Part shown: piece by piece, positions 1 to 10,740 of the stretch
Numbering within the stretch: position 1 is the first letter of the stretch
How the letters are laid out: the number at the start of each line of letters is the position of its first letter
Assembly: GCF_012489685.1 (NCBI RefSeq)
Contig: NC_080044.1
Span: 23,974,369-24,038,368 of the forward strand
Reading direction: 5' to 3'
DNA length: 64,000 nucleotides
Source: Lotus japonicus
Taxonomy: Eukaryota; Streptophyta; Magnoliopsida; Fabales; Fabaceae
Program-made: the position numbers and the translations under genes
The notes under the pieces: generated by a model
What the model was told of the DNA's origin: nothing
What the model saw: only the letters and a program-made list of their open reading frames with translations
The model's database searches: none

Positions 1-1217
1 ATATTTTCAGCTCAGAATTTCAAAATTGGAATTTCGAAAAACAAATTGGATGGGGACGTCACCAACGATGTTTATGACGACTAATCCTACTAGCACTAAG
101 CTAAGTCGAGAGTTTTAAGCCGAAAGAACGAAACTTTGCCTCAAAATGGGTTTTTCAAGCAGAACTGAAACTCGGCGGCAATTCGGCGAGATTCAGCAGA
201 AAACAACCGGATATTCATGCTCTTGGGCATGTAGGCAACAAGTTTAGACACTGAAATCAAGTTATTTGGACAGTTTTAAAAAAAGCTCAAAACTTTGAGC
301 ATAGAAAGGCATAGAGAAAAGCGACAGAATTGACGATCCGAAGTAAGGAATAACATCTATACCTCGAGGTCTACGCGTAGCAACGAACGGTGCAACGATC
401 AGGCAAGAAACGGCGAAAAACTTTTTCTCCTCCTCCTCCTTGGGTGCTCGCGGGTTCAAGGGAAGAAAATGGTGAGTTTTTGAAAAAATTTTCATTTTCT
501 TGCTATTTATAGGTTTTGGAAAATTTGGAAAAATGAAAATTTCGCGATTTCGATTTTTCCTGCGTATTCCTCGGAGAATTCTAAGATAGGTTCTGGCGAC
601 AGAATTCCAGAACTTAAAACAGGTTTCTTGGAATTTAACCAAACGATCAAAAGTCGGTGTAAATCGATTTTACCCGAAAAACTACTTTTTGCAGTTGATG
701 TCGGATGAGAAAACTTCGTTCTGAAGAAAGATTAGGAATATCGGGAGAAATAGGCGTAAGCGTGTGGAATCTTCGTTTGAAGCTCCGAATAGAAAAAGTC
801 TTCATCGTCCGTTGATTTTAGGGTTTTTGAACTATCAGGGTTTTGGTTTCGGCAAACTTCCGAGTATTGGAATTTGACGTTCGTACATTCCAGGGTTTCG
901 TATCGAAACGCTTGTTTATAGACGAATAAGAGAAGTTCTAACATTTCTCTGAAGATTTTTGGAATTAGTTTCCATCGTGTCTTAAAGAGTAAATTAGCTA
1001 TTTACTAGCGTTTTTGACCTAGGTTTAAGCGAGTACTAATCGTGCTATAACTTTTATCGACTTTGATACGATCCTTAGCTTTTTCCTGAACTTTCTCCTT
1101 CATAAATTTATTCCATTCAATAAACACTTGTTCAGGTTTTCCTCTACGTTACATCAAATTAATCGTGAAAAGGAATTTTATTCGGTTTATTCCAAACTTA
1201 AAAACTTGGGCCTCACA
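1..1217. mobile_element. Partial LTR, 3' portion (same family as 57881-60784)
   Basis: This stretch aligns by eye, base for base over long runs, with 59655-60784, the last 1.1 kb of the 2.9-kb LTR further right. Shared landmarks include the CGATTTTACCCGAAAAACTA block (near 666 and 60311) and the closing GGGCCTCACA, which matches GGGTCTTACA at the other copy's end. The 5' part lies outside the window. It may be a second solo LTR or one end of a full element. No coding capacity is evident; the short ORFs here are chance ORFs. Confidence 0.75.
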
Positions 1218-1226
1218 AAATTAATC

Positions 1227-1440
1227 AAGTGGATTGACCTAGTGTTCAACACTTTGTCAATTAAAAAGCAAGTAGTTGGGGTTTGATTCTCAACTCAATA
1301 GAAAAAACTCACAGGCCAGCCTCTTACTGTGTAGTACGTTAACAGTAAGGCGAGAGATTAATCTCATGACTATCGGTTGTGTTAATAACTTGGGTAACAC
1401 GTAATAAATATGTTGGCCAAGTTTTTTTTTTTTGGGTTAA
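1227..1440 (+). repeat. SINE-like repeat
   Basis: The segment has a tRNA-like start with an A-box-like stretch and a B-box-like GGTTTGATTC near 1279. It then has a conserved-looking body and ends in a T run at 1424-1434. No target duplication was seen. The pattern resembles plant SINEs that end in short T stretches, but this is a motif-based guess. Confidence 0.4.
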
Positions 1441-1466
1441 GTTAAAATACACTTTACTGATAATAA

Positions 1467-1560
1467 TTGGATTTTTAATCCCATATCTCATAGAATTATA
1501 AATGTTGATTTTGAATTTGAAATTAAAATTATTTTAAACGAATTATGAATGTGCTTACTT
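1467..1560 (+). repeat. Direct repeat, left copy (pair with 2957-3060)
   Basis: About 95 bp, containing CTCATAGAATTATAAATG, recurs at 2957-3060 with few changes. The two copies flank the AACTCG-rich element and the nested MITE, so they may mark an old local duplication. Confidence 0.6.
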
Positions 1561-1609
1561 TTTTTTTTGTTACAAATGGAAGATAAACAAAGAAACAAAC
1601 TAATCTCAA

Positions 1610-2880
1610 GGTTGTCAAACTCGAGAGTTTACGTAAACTCGTTGAGTGCCCGTAAACTCGACTCGTGAACTCGACTCGTAAACTCGTAAGTGGTTACCTC
1701 ATGCCAAAATAATACTTATAAGTTATAAAATCACAATAATGGTGAAAAAACTAATAAAATAAAAAATATGTGCTTAAATAACAAAATAATAAAAAAAGAA
1801 ATGTTAGAGAAAAGAGGAAAAGAGACACAAAGCAGGATTGATTTGTGAATAATAAAAATAGTATTGCAAAGACTTTGTCATGAAATTTGTAATTTTGATA
1901 AATAAATGATTTTCTCCTTTTTTTGGTAAACTCGCGAGCTGAGTTTATCGAGTTTACCGAAATTTATAAAAAAAAGAGTTTACTGCGATTTAACTCGTTT
2001 TGATTACATAGGATCGTAAACTCGTAAGAGTTTAAGAGTTAAAACTAGGGGTGAACATGGGCCGGGTAAATCCAATGAACCCGCCCAACCCAATCCGATC
2101 CAATAGAAAAAATGCGGGTTGGATCGGGCAATCGGGTTAGTCGGATGAATTTTACTACAACCCAACTAAGTTCGGATCGGATTTCGGATTCAGTTCAAAT
2201 CCATCCAACCCAACCCAACCCATAATCCATACATATAATAATAATTTTTATAATTTTACTCATACTTGGAGTGCTAGTGTCGGAGTGATGACTTTTTGAA
2301 ACTTTGAGACTTAAGTATTTGTAGTTATTTGTCATATTTGAACTTAGAGTATTTGTTCGTAGTTATTTGTTACATGTTTATATATAGTTATTTGACATGT
2401 TGAAGAAATTTAAGTTCTAAGTGTCATGGCATGCCATTTAGTGTTGTTTTTCACTTTTTTGATACTATTTATAATAGATTGTTTCATGTCATTTGGTAAT
2501 GAAGTTTTATGTTTTCATGATATTTGGCTATATGTCATTTATTTGGTATTATTTCTATAACTTTTTATGTCTTTTTCATGCTATTTAGTATTATAACATA
2601 TTTAGTATTTTTTATAACTTTTTCTGAATTTATAATAATTTTTGCAAGGTTTTTTTAATATTTCAGATATATTATTATTTTAATATAGTGACCCAATAAA
2701 TCCATCTAACTCAATCCAAACTTCGTCGGGTTGGTTCGGATTGGGTCCGAAGAAGAAATTCGTGAAATCCAACCCAACCCAACCCAGACAATTTTGATCG
2801 GTTCGGATTTTATTTTGACCAAAATTCATCCAACCCAACCCATGTGCACCCCTAGTTAAAACTAGAGTTTAATAAAACGT
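1610..2880. mobile_element. AACTCG-motif-rich element, split by a MITE
   Basis: From 1610 to 2037, GTAAACTCG and its reverse complement recur many times (1628, 1651, 1680, 1926, 1957, 2016), mostly at the two ends. The pattern resumes briefly after 2855. Sub-terminal repeats on both strands are typical of hAT- or Mutator-like non-autonomous elements. The segment is interrupted by the element at 2046-2854. Exact ends and target duplication are unclear. Confidence 0.5.
2046..2854. mobile_element. hAT-like MITE with 8-bp target duplication
   Basis: The 809-bp element starts TAGGGGTGAACATGGG and ends CCCATGTGCACCCCTA, which are near-perfect terminal inverted repeats. It is flanked by GTTAAAAC at 2038-2045 and 2855-2862. 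Both sub-terminal regions are crowded with AACCCAACCC motifs. An 8-bp duplication and this end structure fit a non-autonomous hAT element. No transposase coding is visible. Confidence 0.85.
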
Positions 2881-3270
2881 CCTAGCAAAGCAAGGACACA
2901 ACAAGCGCCGGATGCAATCTCCACACCCGCCAGCTGCAGCTAGCTTGAGTCATAGTTGGATTTTTAATACGATATCTCATAGAATTATAAATGTTGATTT
3001 TTAATTTGAAATTAAAATTATTTTTTTTGAAAACTAAATTAAAATTATTTTAAACGAATGATGAATGTGCTTATTTTTTTTTGTAGGAATTATGAATGTG
3101 CTTATATTTTAAAATGTTTTCGCTTTTACATATATACATTTTAAAAATGAATTTCACATTTTTAATTTTTAAAAAATTTCCTTTTAATTTGTATTTTTAA
3201 TTAACTTAATTTTAAAACATTCAACAAGGACTACAATTGGCAAGTCATGCTTTATAGATACCTAATTTTC

Positions 3271-3470
3271 ACTATTTTTTTTAGTACTTTGGCCACCAGT
3301 CTACACGGGGGAAATGAGTTACACGTGACCAATATGACTCGGGATACGGTAGGGATGTCCCTGACCACAAAGGTATTATTTTTTACTTCAGGGGGGATTG
3401 AACCCGAGCAAAAAACCTAGGCGAAATCCCTTAAGGAAATAAACATTTACCACTTTGTGTCACCCCTTAC
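3271..3470 (-). repeat. SINE-like repeat
   Basis: Read on the minus strand, it has an A-box-like GTGGTAAATG near 3453, a B-box-like GGTTCAATCC near 3400, and an A run at the 3' end (3275-3282). This matches a tRNA-derived SINE. No clear target duplication was found. Confidence 0.5.
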
Positions 3471-3884
3471 TTATTCCTGATAATGATATGATAATTTCAT
3501 CAGCACATGCTACTAATGATCAAAATTATGTAATTATTGGATGTCTAGGAAAGATTAATGGCGTATTTTTCTCTCATTTTAATGGAATCCAAATAGGTTT
3601 CTTTTCAATTCAAAAACAAAAATTCAGGGTGATACGCGTCCAATTTTAACAACTGTAATCCTAGTAGAACACCCCTTTATATGCTACTTAACATGTTTTG
3701 CTCTAACGTTAAAAAATAAAATAAAAAATGTTTTGCTCTAACTGTAATCAATGGAATTATTGGATGTGCAGTCGCAAGATTAATGGAATTCAAATAGGCT
3801 TTGTGATAGAAACGCTATTCAGGTGGGCACGGGTATTGTATTTCACAACTCTAATCCTAATAAAACACCAGTTATTTCACCAAC

Positions 3885-4275
3885 TGTTTAAGTTGTTTTG
3901 ATAAGATATTCTAATTTTCAAAAGATTTTTATTGGTCATATAATTCTGAAAAAAAAAATTACACTATATATTTTTAAATCCTAACTAACTAAATCAATCT
4001 AAAAAACTTTTTTTTGAAGGTCAATCTAAATAACAGTTACGATAAATAATAATTTCATCGTTAACCCTAACAAACTAAATGAATCTAAAGCCTCATATTA
4101 TAAAACCCACCAAGGCAATTTTTAAGGGGGAGATAATTAAAATATTAGAACACCAGTTTAAGTTGTTTTGATAAGATATTCTAATTTTCAAAAGATTTTT
4201 ATTAGTCATATAATTGAGTGAATTTTTTTTTCACTATATATTTTTAAATCCTAACTAACTAAATCAATCTAAACA
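3885..4275 (+). repeat. Duplicated ~125-bp block upstream of zinc-finger gene 1
   Basis: A block containing GATAAGATATTCTAATTTTC occurs at about 3900-4010 and again at about 4165-4275. The paralogue has it once (about 13190-13345). The second copy in gene 1 is therefore a local duplication in its 5' flank, and could alter regulation. Confidence 0.7.
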
Positions 4276-4318
4276 ACTTAGTCATGATAAATGATAATAC
4301 AAAGCTACCAACTCTTTG

Positions 4319-4933
4319 ATGGAAGAAATCAAGAAACCGATGGAGGAAGATAACCATGCTCTATTTTCATGGAAAGGGAAGAACAAGGATCATAGTTGCT
4401 CTGAAATTTCACATGAGAACAGCAACATGACCAACCAAAGTGGAGATGTTTCACCTGGAACACGCTTACGCATCAAGATCAAAGGTCCTACGGCTCCTAC
4501 TATAGCAGCCAATGCCATTAACAACAACATTGAGCAACAACCTTACTTGTGCCATATCTGCAACAAAGGCTTTATCTCTGTTAATGCTCTCAGTGGACAC
4601 ATGAGAGTGCACTCCCTCTCCAAAAGGAATAAGGATCACAACAACAACTGCAGTAGCAAACACACTTGTTCCCTTTGCAGAAAAACCTTCCCTTCCAACA
4701 AGTCTTTGTGCGGTCACATGAGGGTTCATTCAGCTCAAAGTGTCAGGAAATCAGGAATTGAATCTCCTTTGAGATGGCCTGTGTCTCGTAAAAGAAGCCC
4801 CAGATTCAGCAGAAGCAGCTTATCCAGCTTCAAAGAAAATTCTTGTTTGGAATCAAAAGGGTTTGAAGAAGTTGATCCTCTTATGCAAGAAGCCGCATAT
4901 ACACTCGTGTTGATGTCAAAGGGGAAAGTTTGA
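4319..4933 (+). CDS. C2H2 zinc-finger protein (ZAT-type), gene 1
   Basis: A 204-residue, intronless ORF with two plant-type C2H2 fingers. Finger 1 uses C78, C81, H94 and H98; finger 2 uses C117, C120, H133 and H137. These fingers usually carry QALGGH in the DNA-contact helix. Here it is NALSGH in finger 1 and KSLCGH in finger 2, both departures. Proteins of this type are nuclear, often repressive, transcription factors. The ATG at 4319 is chosen because an in-frame TAA lies at 4295-4297. The paralogue's frame stays open through this junction, so gene 1 may have lost N-terminal sequence. The C-terminus (DPLMQEAAYTLVLMSKGK) is shared with gene 2. It could be a decaying duplicate, though the reading frame is intact. 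Confidence 0.8.
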   Translation: MEEIKKPMEEDNHALFSWKGKNKDHSCSEISHENSNMTNQSGDVSPGTRLRIKIKGPTAPTIAANAINNNIEQQPYLCHICNKGFISVNALSGHMRVHSLSKRNKDHNNNCSSKHTCSLCRKTFPSNKSLCGHMRVHSAQSVRKSGIESPLRWPVSRKRSPRFSRSSLSSFKENSCLESKGFEEVDPLMQEAAYTLVLMSKGKV

Positions 4934-5212
4934 ACATGAGGAGCCAAAGCAGCTTGCTAGTGATCACTAATCAGGATGATTTTTCTCCATCAATTTTCCC
5001 TTCACTAAGAAGATCAAAATCTAAGAGTGTAGACATGCCGAGGAACGTTTTAGATTCTTCTTGTTATATTGGTTCTGTTCTAGGGTCGATGCTTTTGTTT
5101 TTGTTTTATATTTGTGTAGATGTTTTTAGTCCCTACACAATATGGCTTCTTTGTATTGGTTTCTACCTTTTTTATTTCTATGGTAGTTTTAGTTCTTATT
5201 TGCAAAGATATA

Positions 5213-5474
5213 CTTCATCCGTTCCTATTTATCTGTTCAGGAAGAGAACGTTCACACAAATTAAGGAAGACAATTAATTGTGTTGATTTTCTTAAAAGTA
5301 TTATTTATTTTCCTCTATAACCCTTTAGAATGTATTTTATCTTTCTTCATTTATTGTTTCTGGAAGGGCATTTCTTGGAAAAACATCAATTAATGCTCTC
5401 TTGAAACTTTAAGTGGGTATATAGGAACACAATTTTTCCTTCAAAGTGTACGGTTAATAAGGAACGGAGTGAGT
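5213..5474. mobile_element. Stowaway-type MITE
   Basis: The 262-bp element starts CTTCATCCGTTCC and ends GGAACGGAGTGAG, the inverted-repeat signature of Stowaway (Tc1/mariner) MITEs. TA lies on each side (5211-5212, 5475-5476). It sits about 280 bp past the stop of zinc-finger gene 1. Short ORFs overlapping it are not genes. Confidence 0.85.
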
Positions 5475-5656
5475 ATGTGATTTTAATCTTTGCAGTTAAT
5501 TTTCGTTACAAAAAACGTGAGTTAGCAGACGAAGGGTGACATGGTTGTTGCCCACATGACATTTTAATCTTTCGAAGCTTAATAAAATGAAGAAAACAAT
5601 TTTAACCCACACCCCTAAGACCGAGGGGGGGAACTTAGGGATTTGGGATAAAGTTT

Positions 5657-5823
5657 CATACACACCTCTCTTTTGAGGTGGAGAGGTGAAATGAGGAGAG
5701 AGATAGGAAGAAAAGAAAAAGTAAGAGAGAGAAAGTATGAGATGTGATAGATGATAAGAAGAGAGAGACAGAAATAAAAAGAGGTGGAGATGAAGTGTTT
5801 AAAAAAAGAGGTGTGTATATATC
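5657..5823. mobile_element. Small inverted-repeat element, MITE-like
   Basis: CATACACACCTCT at the left is mirrored by AGAGGTGTGTATAT at the right, around a purine-rich GA-type core. This looks like a short MITE. The family and the target duplication (possibly TA) are uncertain. Confidence 0.5.
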
Positions 5824-6526
5824 ATTACTCGGATCTTAGTTATGATAAGAAGGCATGTCAATCCAAACTTTTCAAAGAAATAAGAATAAAATATAGTATG
5901 AAGTGAAAAAAAATGGTGAAACATGAAGATAGCTTATAAGAGAGGAAGAGCATTTTCAAATAATTTGACTTCCTAATTCCTAAATATGAGTAATTTGAAG
6001 ATTAGGACTCTTCTGTTTTGTATCCTTTTCCCATGTCTTCCTTGGTGGTTTTTTCATTTACTTAATGAGTATTCTGATAAATTGTAGAGAAGGAGTGCTT
6101 GTTGCAGTTATTTTAGTATACAGGCCTTGGGGTGATCTCATACAAATATATATAGTCTATGGCTATATGCACACATTAATCGGTTTTCTTAGAGCTGAAG
6201 CAAGTTCTCTTGAGCTTGAGCTTGAGATTGCTCACTTAGTTAGCATGAATCCTGGTTCAGTCTGGTTTGCTATATAACTGGAATGGTAAAGACAAGGTTC
6301 ATAGTCGTCTTTCTAGACTCAACATTAATTGATGCTATCAATATACCTGCTGTTTCATTGAATTTAATGTCTTCAAAATTCAATAATGGTTGTCATAAAA
6401 AAAAATTCAATCATGGTTTGCTTCCATGAAAATCAATAATTTCCTAATATACCTGTCTTTAGTCTTTACTAAGCGAAAATTACAATGAATTATGAGAATG
6501 CACTACACAAGGTTAATTTTGCATAT
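5824..6526. other. Intergenic, no feature recognised
   Basis: AT-rich sequence between zinc-finger gene 1 and the 3' end of the KASH-like gene. Its right end probably holds that gene's 3' UTR and polyadenylation region. No element or further gene is seen. Confidence 0.5.
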
Positions 6527-9071
6527 TTATGTGGGTATAATCACCCCATAATCAGAAGAAAATGGACACTTAACAAGCAAAATGGCCAAAATCAAGCACA
6601 TGAACTGAAAGAAAAGGAAAAATGTCAGCTTGCATACTCTTCTCTGAATCGTAAAACTCTCCTCAACTTGTAAAATGCCGCCACAGTATTTATCCACTTC
6701 ATCAGCTCTGGTCTTCAGTCTTGAACCCACACTGTGTGCCTCTTCAAGATTGTTCGGAACCTGGACTTTATTTCCAGAGACTGTTTCTTGTTTTTCCATT
6801 AACATACAAGCTGATGCAGCCTTCAAGTTCTGCATCGTCTTAGTGATGGTAAGGTATTCAATCTCAGCTTCAACCTTTTGCCTGAAAAGGGTCTCAAGCT
6901 CAGACTCCACATTGTTAAAATTTTTGTCTAAAAATCCTGTGGGACAAGTAGATTCTTCTTTATCAAACTTTTCACCAGTAAGGGATATTTCAAGTTCAGA
7001 AATCCTGGAATCCTTAATTGCAAGCATACTCTGTTGTTCTTCTGACTTGCTTTGCAAATTGTTTTTCTTTTCTGTCAGGCATAATATCTTAACTTCCAAG
7101 GAATTTGATGAAACTCGCTTAACTTCTGCCCCAGACTGACCAGATAAGCATGACTCTTCATATCCAACAGCATCAGCAGTTGTGAAAGGTTCATTCCCAA
7201 TCTCTGCAATTTTTTTAACTTCTGCAATAGTAAACATAAATTGGTTTAACTTTTAAGCATTCACAGAATGCAATGCCACATACCATACTTGATACTTCCA
7301 TTAAAGACAGCTATTACAAGGGGTAAACATTTTTCTCTTTCTTTACATAAGCATTTGAATCAATTACTTTCAGCAGTAATAAAATAGCATAGAAAAATTC
7401 ATGATATAAGCTGTTGTCAGCTTATTATGGTAAACTATGTAAAGCCATTTTAGGTAATGGTAATGAGAGGAAAATGGAATATTTTGGTTCCATTATGTAA
7501 TTACTATTGCACATCCAATAATGAATCACCCATCAATGTTTCCTATAGCTAGCACAAGCAAGGTCATGTTCTAAATTGGTTTTAAGGACAAAAAGATATC
7601 AGTTGATCTTGGATTTATTTGATCTTTTAATAAGTAATTGATTTAAATTTAACTATTGTTGGGGAGATAGAAGAAGTCAAGCAACAATGGGCCAAGGAAA
7701 CATGATACCAATAGAACCAGACATGACCATCTCCAGGCATTGGGTATGTGTGTCTCATCGCTTTGTCTTCATCTTGTAATTCTTAACTAATGTGAGACTT
7801 CACACTCACACTTATATTCACAACAAAATTACTATGAACAGAAACATTATGATAAAAGAAAACCAGATACAACAAAAATTTGCAACAGCAATAGAACACA
7901 GGACGTAAGAATACATTATCCTACTAATGATATAAAGCTTTAATAAAGGGAGTAAATGGGTGAGCCAGAGTCAGATTTTGAAGCTCCAAGTTCACATTAA
8001 TTGTTCTCATTTTGCTACCCAAGTTTCTTCAATTTTCAAAGTGGATAAATTCAACTTAAGAACTTCATCGTAAAGGTGAGAAATATTCGGGATTGCACCA
8101 AAAAAAAGTCATAATTTCAATTCCATTAAACTCCAAATCAATATACTTGAGCAGAACCACATGCTGATTTTTTATCAAGGCAAAGCATGATATAATGCTT
8201 AGGCCACATTGTCTTTTTCAATCAATTACATCTAACCCATAAATGGGCATCTCTCAGTAATATTTACCATTTATGACCAAAATTGTACTAGACAGCCAGA
8301 ACCCTGAACTGAATCCAGACCAGATTTTCATTTTCTTTCACCATACAAAATGATGCATAAGACCCTCAATGAAATATCCTATGATGTTATTAGGGGCAGT
8401 ATATACAAAACTTAATTCCACTTTTAATTCCTCAATTACAGTTGGGGTGTGATTTTGATCCCCTATAATTTTTTAGCAAATTTAAGCCCTCATTCATTAA
8501 AATTGTTACAGCTAAGTCCACCAATCACTTTTATCCTACCTAGAACTCTCAAAATCTAATGTTTAGTGAAATCTTGATTTGATTAAATCACTATAAACCT
8601 TCTTCTGCCCAACCTGAACCACCAATTAAAATATCAAATTTTACATAAAATTTTGAAAATCTAAAAATTTCCCTATTTAAACCCTAAGGGGGACTTAATT
8701 ATCTTGAAACAAACTAAGAAAATCACAAAAAGTCCAAAAGGGATCAAAACTGCAAATAAAACTTCCAATCATGGTTTCAACTTTTAACTATGCGTATCAT
8801 AGCTATGTCAAAGTCCTTAAGGAAATTTCATGAAATTAGAAAAATAGCAATGTCAATGGCACATTGTAAAGTCACTAAAGTGGCATAACAAAAGAAAAAA
8901 CAAAATTTGTGAGGAACAAAAATGGAGAAATTAACCTTGTTCAAGTGCGTCCTGCACAGCCTGAAGGCCGGTAGAAATGGAGTGAATGAAACTAGGGTTT
9001 CTTGAATGACACTCAACGCTTGAAGAATCATGAGAACTTGTTTCACACTCTCCTTCACTCTTCCAATTCAT
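6527..9071 (-). CDS. WIP-like coiled-coil, tail-anchored KASH-type protein
   Basis: Two exons: 8936-9071 (ATG at 9071) and 6527-7221. The donor is CAAG|GTTAAT and the acceptor TTGCAG|AAGTT. The phases agree (136 nt + 695 nt = 277 codons including stop), giving 276 residues. The middle is charged and heptad-like, rich in Glu, Lys and Leu, as in a coiled coil. One hydrophobic segment spans about residues 241-263. A 13-residue tail follows, ending GVIIPT. This architecture matches plant WPP-domain-interacting proteins: outer nuclear envelope proteins whose C-terminal xVPT-type KASH tail binds SUN proteins, while the coiled coil recruits WPP-domain and RanGAP partners. It is shorter than the WIPs I recall (over 400 residues), and the tail has IIPT where VVPT or VIPT is usual. 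It could be a divergent paralogue. The 1.7-kb intron contains an LTR-like insert. Confidence 0.72.
7657..7830. mobile_element. Possible solo LTR in the WIP-like gene intron
   Basis: The segment starts TGTTGGGGAGATAG and has the legume-LTR-like phrase GTGAGACTTCACACTCACAC near its end. ACTAT occurs directly before it (7652-7656) and directly after (7831-7835), consistent with a 5-bp duplication. The right end (AAAATT) is not the usual CA, so the call is tentative. Confidence 0.35.
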
Positions 9072-9334
9072 ATTTGGAAATAACAATGGCTACTCCAATC
9101 CAATCCAATCAATCTTGTTTTTGTAAACTCTAAAGAGGATTGGGTTTAATTATATAAATTGGAACGACTTTGTTATGATCGTGGGTGGGTTGGTTCGGTT
9201 CTGTTTGGGAAAATAAACAACTGCAACTTTCTTTCAGTTAGTCCCGTTTACGAGGGCGGGGCATTCGCATTCCCAACTAAAGTAAAATCAACACGTTTAA
9301 CTTGATATCTCCATTCAAAAAAAAAAAAAAACTT

Positions 9335-9760
9335 GGGGGTGTTTGTTTCAAGGTTTGAGATCACATTTCCGGGAATGTTATTCCCAGGAATATGATTACC
9401 GGATATGTTATTCCTGGGTAAATTTTATAAATGTGTTTGTTAAGTATTTTGTATTTCCGGGAACATTTTAAAATTTTCTTAATTTAAAAATTAAAAAAAC
9501 TTAAAAATAGAGGTAAAAATGATAAATTGTGGGAGGAGTGAGAAGTTACATTCATCTTTCCCTTGGGAATGTAAGATTCTCAACCCTTTTCATGGGAATC
9601 AATATGAAGGAAATCATGGGAATTATGGAAGTTATTTTATTCCCGGGAATGATTGATACCCAGGAATCATAGTTTCCAATCTTGTAACAAACGCAGGAAC
9701 GTTCATTCCCAACCTTCATATTCCCGGGAATCTCTTTCCAAATCTTGAAACAAACGCCTC
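9335..9760. mobile_element. MITE (PIF/Harbinger-like)
   Basis: The 426-bp element has terminal inverted repeats: GGGGGTGTTTGTTTCAAGG at the left, and CTTGAAACAAACGCCTC at the right. CTT flanks both sides (9332-9334, 9761-9763), a 3-bp duplication. Inside, CATTCCCGGGAAT-like motifs recur on both strands. The GTTTGTTTCA end and 3-bp duplication suggest a Tourist/Harbinger-type element. Confidence 0.75.
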
Positions 9761-9802
9761 CTTGATATCTACCCTTTCAAAAAAAAAACTTGATATCTAT
9801 AT

Positions 9803-10487
9803 TTTTTTTGGTACATCGGAAAATTAAACAGACAAGAAACAAAAACTACAAAGCTAACAAATCTCTAGCCAGAATCGACTAAAGCTCTTGAGGAGGGCTC
9901 TCAAGACAAGTCAGGGGGCAAAGGAGGCTAGCTCCAAGTCCTGCGAGGCAATCAGCTGCTGCATTCGCCTCTCTAGGGACATAAGCAAGAGTAACAGTCC
10001 AATCCCGATCCAGGAGAAGACGAATATCCAGGAGCTCAGACGCCAAGGCATGAAACTGATACCGATCATTCTCCAAAGCTTCCACAATATCCAAACAATC
10101 AACTTCGCAAGTAGCTCTCCTAATATTGGCATTCCACAACAGTGTTAGACCATGCTTTAGAGCTGCAATCTCCGCCCGAAGAGCATCTCCTCCGAGGCTA
10201 CCTGCATAGAAACTGGATATCCAAGCACCATGGGCATCCCGAACAATGCCACCCATTCCCATTCGATCATCATCATGCTTAAACGCTCCATCTGAGACTG
10301 GAGCATCGTCGACCATGGACAACGACAGACCTCTCGTGAGTAATAGATCATAGTCCCTGTGCTCCGTAATAATCCAATTCACAGTGCTTACCACTGTCCA
10401 ATCGTTTATCGCCTAGGACTTCATTATTCCTCCATCTCCATATACCCCATATTGCTGTAAAAAACAGAGAAGCATGAGGACCTTGAG
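9803..10487 (-). mobile_element. 5'-truncated LINE with RNase H-like C-terminus
   Basis: The minus strand encodes an RNase H-like domain of the type found at the C-terminus of plant LINE ORF2. Acidic residues appear in VSDGAF, the RAEIAALKHGL helix, CEVDCLDIV and the REANAAADCLA tail (9879-10320). A LINE-like FFTAIWGIW segment lies upstream in another frame (near 10440), so there is a frameshift. The 3' end reads CCGATGTACC followed by an A run. CTTGATATCTATAT (9789-9802) and CTTGGTATCTATAT (10488-10501) form a 14-bp target duplication with one mismatch. No reverse transcriptase remains, so the copy is dead on arrival. Confidence 0.85.
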
Positions 10488-10642
10488 CTTGGTATCTATA
10501 TGTCATTAATTAATAACTTAATTACTTTTATTACTATTTTCTGGATTTTCTGTCCTATTTAACTATAGTTTCTATTTAATTTTTAATAAAAAAACTACTG
10601 TTCGAACCGGGAACATCTACATCATGGTGGAGCTAACTCGCC

Positions 10643-10740
10643 TAGGGATTTTTTTTTCCATCCACAAGACTTGAACCCGAGACGTTGCTTAAAGGAAATC
10701 AAACATATACCACTTGAACCAACCACTCGTTGGTTACTAA
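10643..10740 (-). repeat. SINE-like fragment
   Basis: On the minus strand it carries CAAGTGGTATATG (A-box-like) and GGGTTCAAGTC (B-box-like), then an A run. It resembles the SINE-like unit at 3271-3470. Confidence 0.5.

Larger units (their letters stand above)
3765..5050 (+). repeat. Inverted duplication, left arm (zinc-finger gene 1)
   Basis: The arm matches 12330-13560 in reverse complement. The shared start includes GATAGAAACGCTATTCAGG (near 3806 and 13480), and the match continues through the zinc-finger gene to about 120 bp past its stop. The arms enclose about 7.3 kb. Confidence 0.8.

Noticed and set aside
262..642. 126-codon minus-strand ORF
   Set aside because: It lies inside LTR sequence also present near 60 kb, where the frame is not conserved.
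6675..7139. Plus-strand 154-codon ORF
   Set aside because: It is antisense to the coiled-coil exon of the WIP-like gene, which has clear splice sites and a membrane tail.
9800..10490. Stand-alone host RNase H gene
   Set aside because: The target duplication, poly(A) tail and frameshifted upstream LINE sequence show a retroelement fragment.
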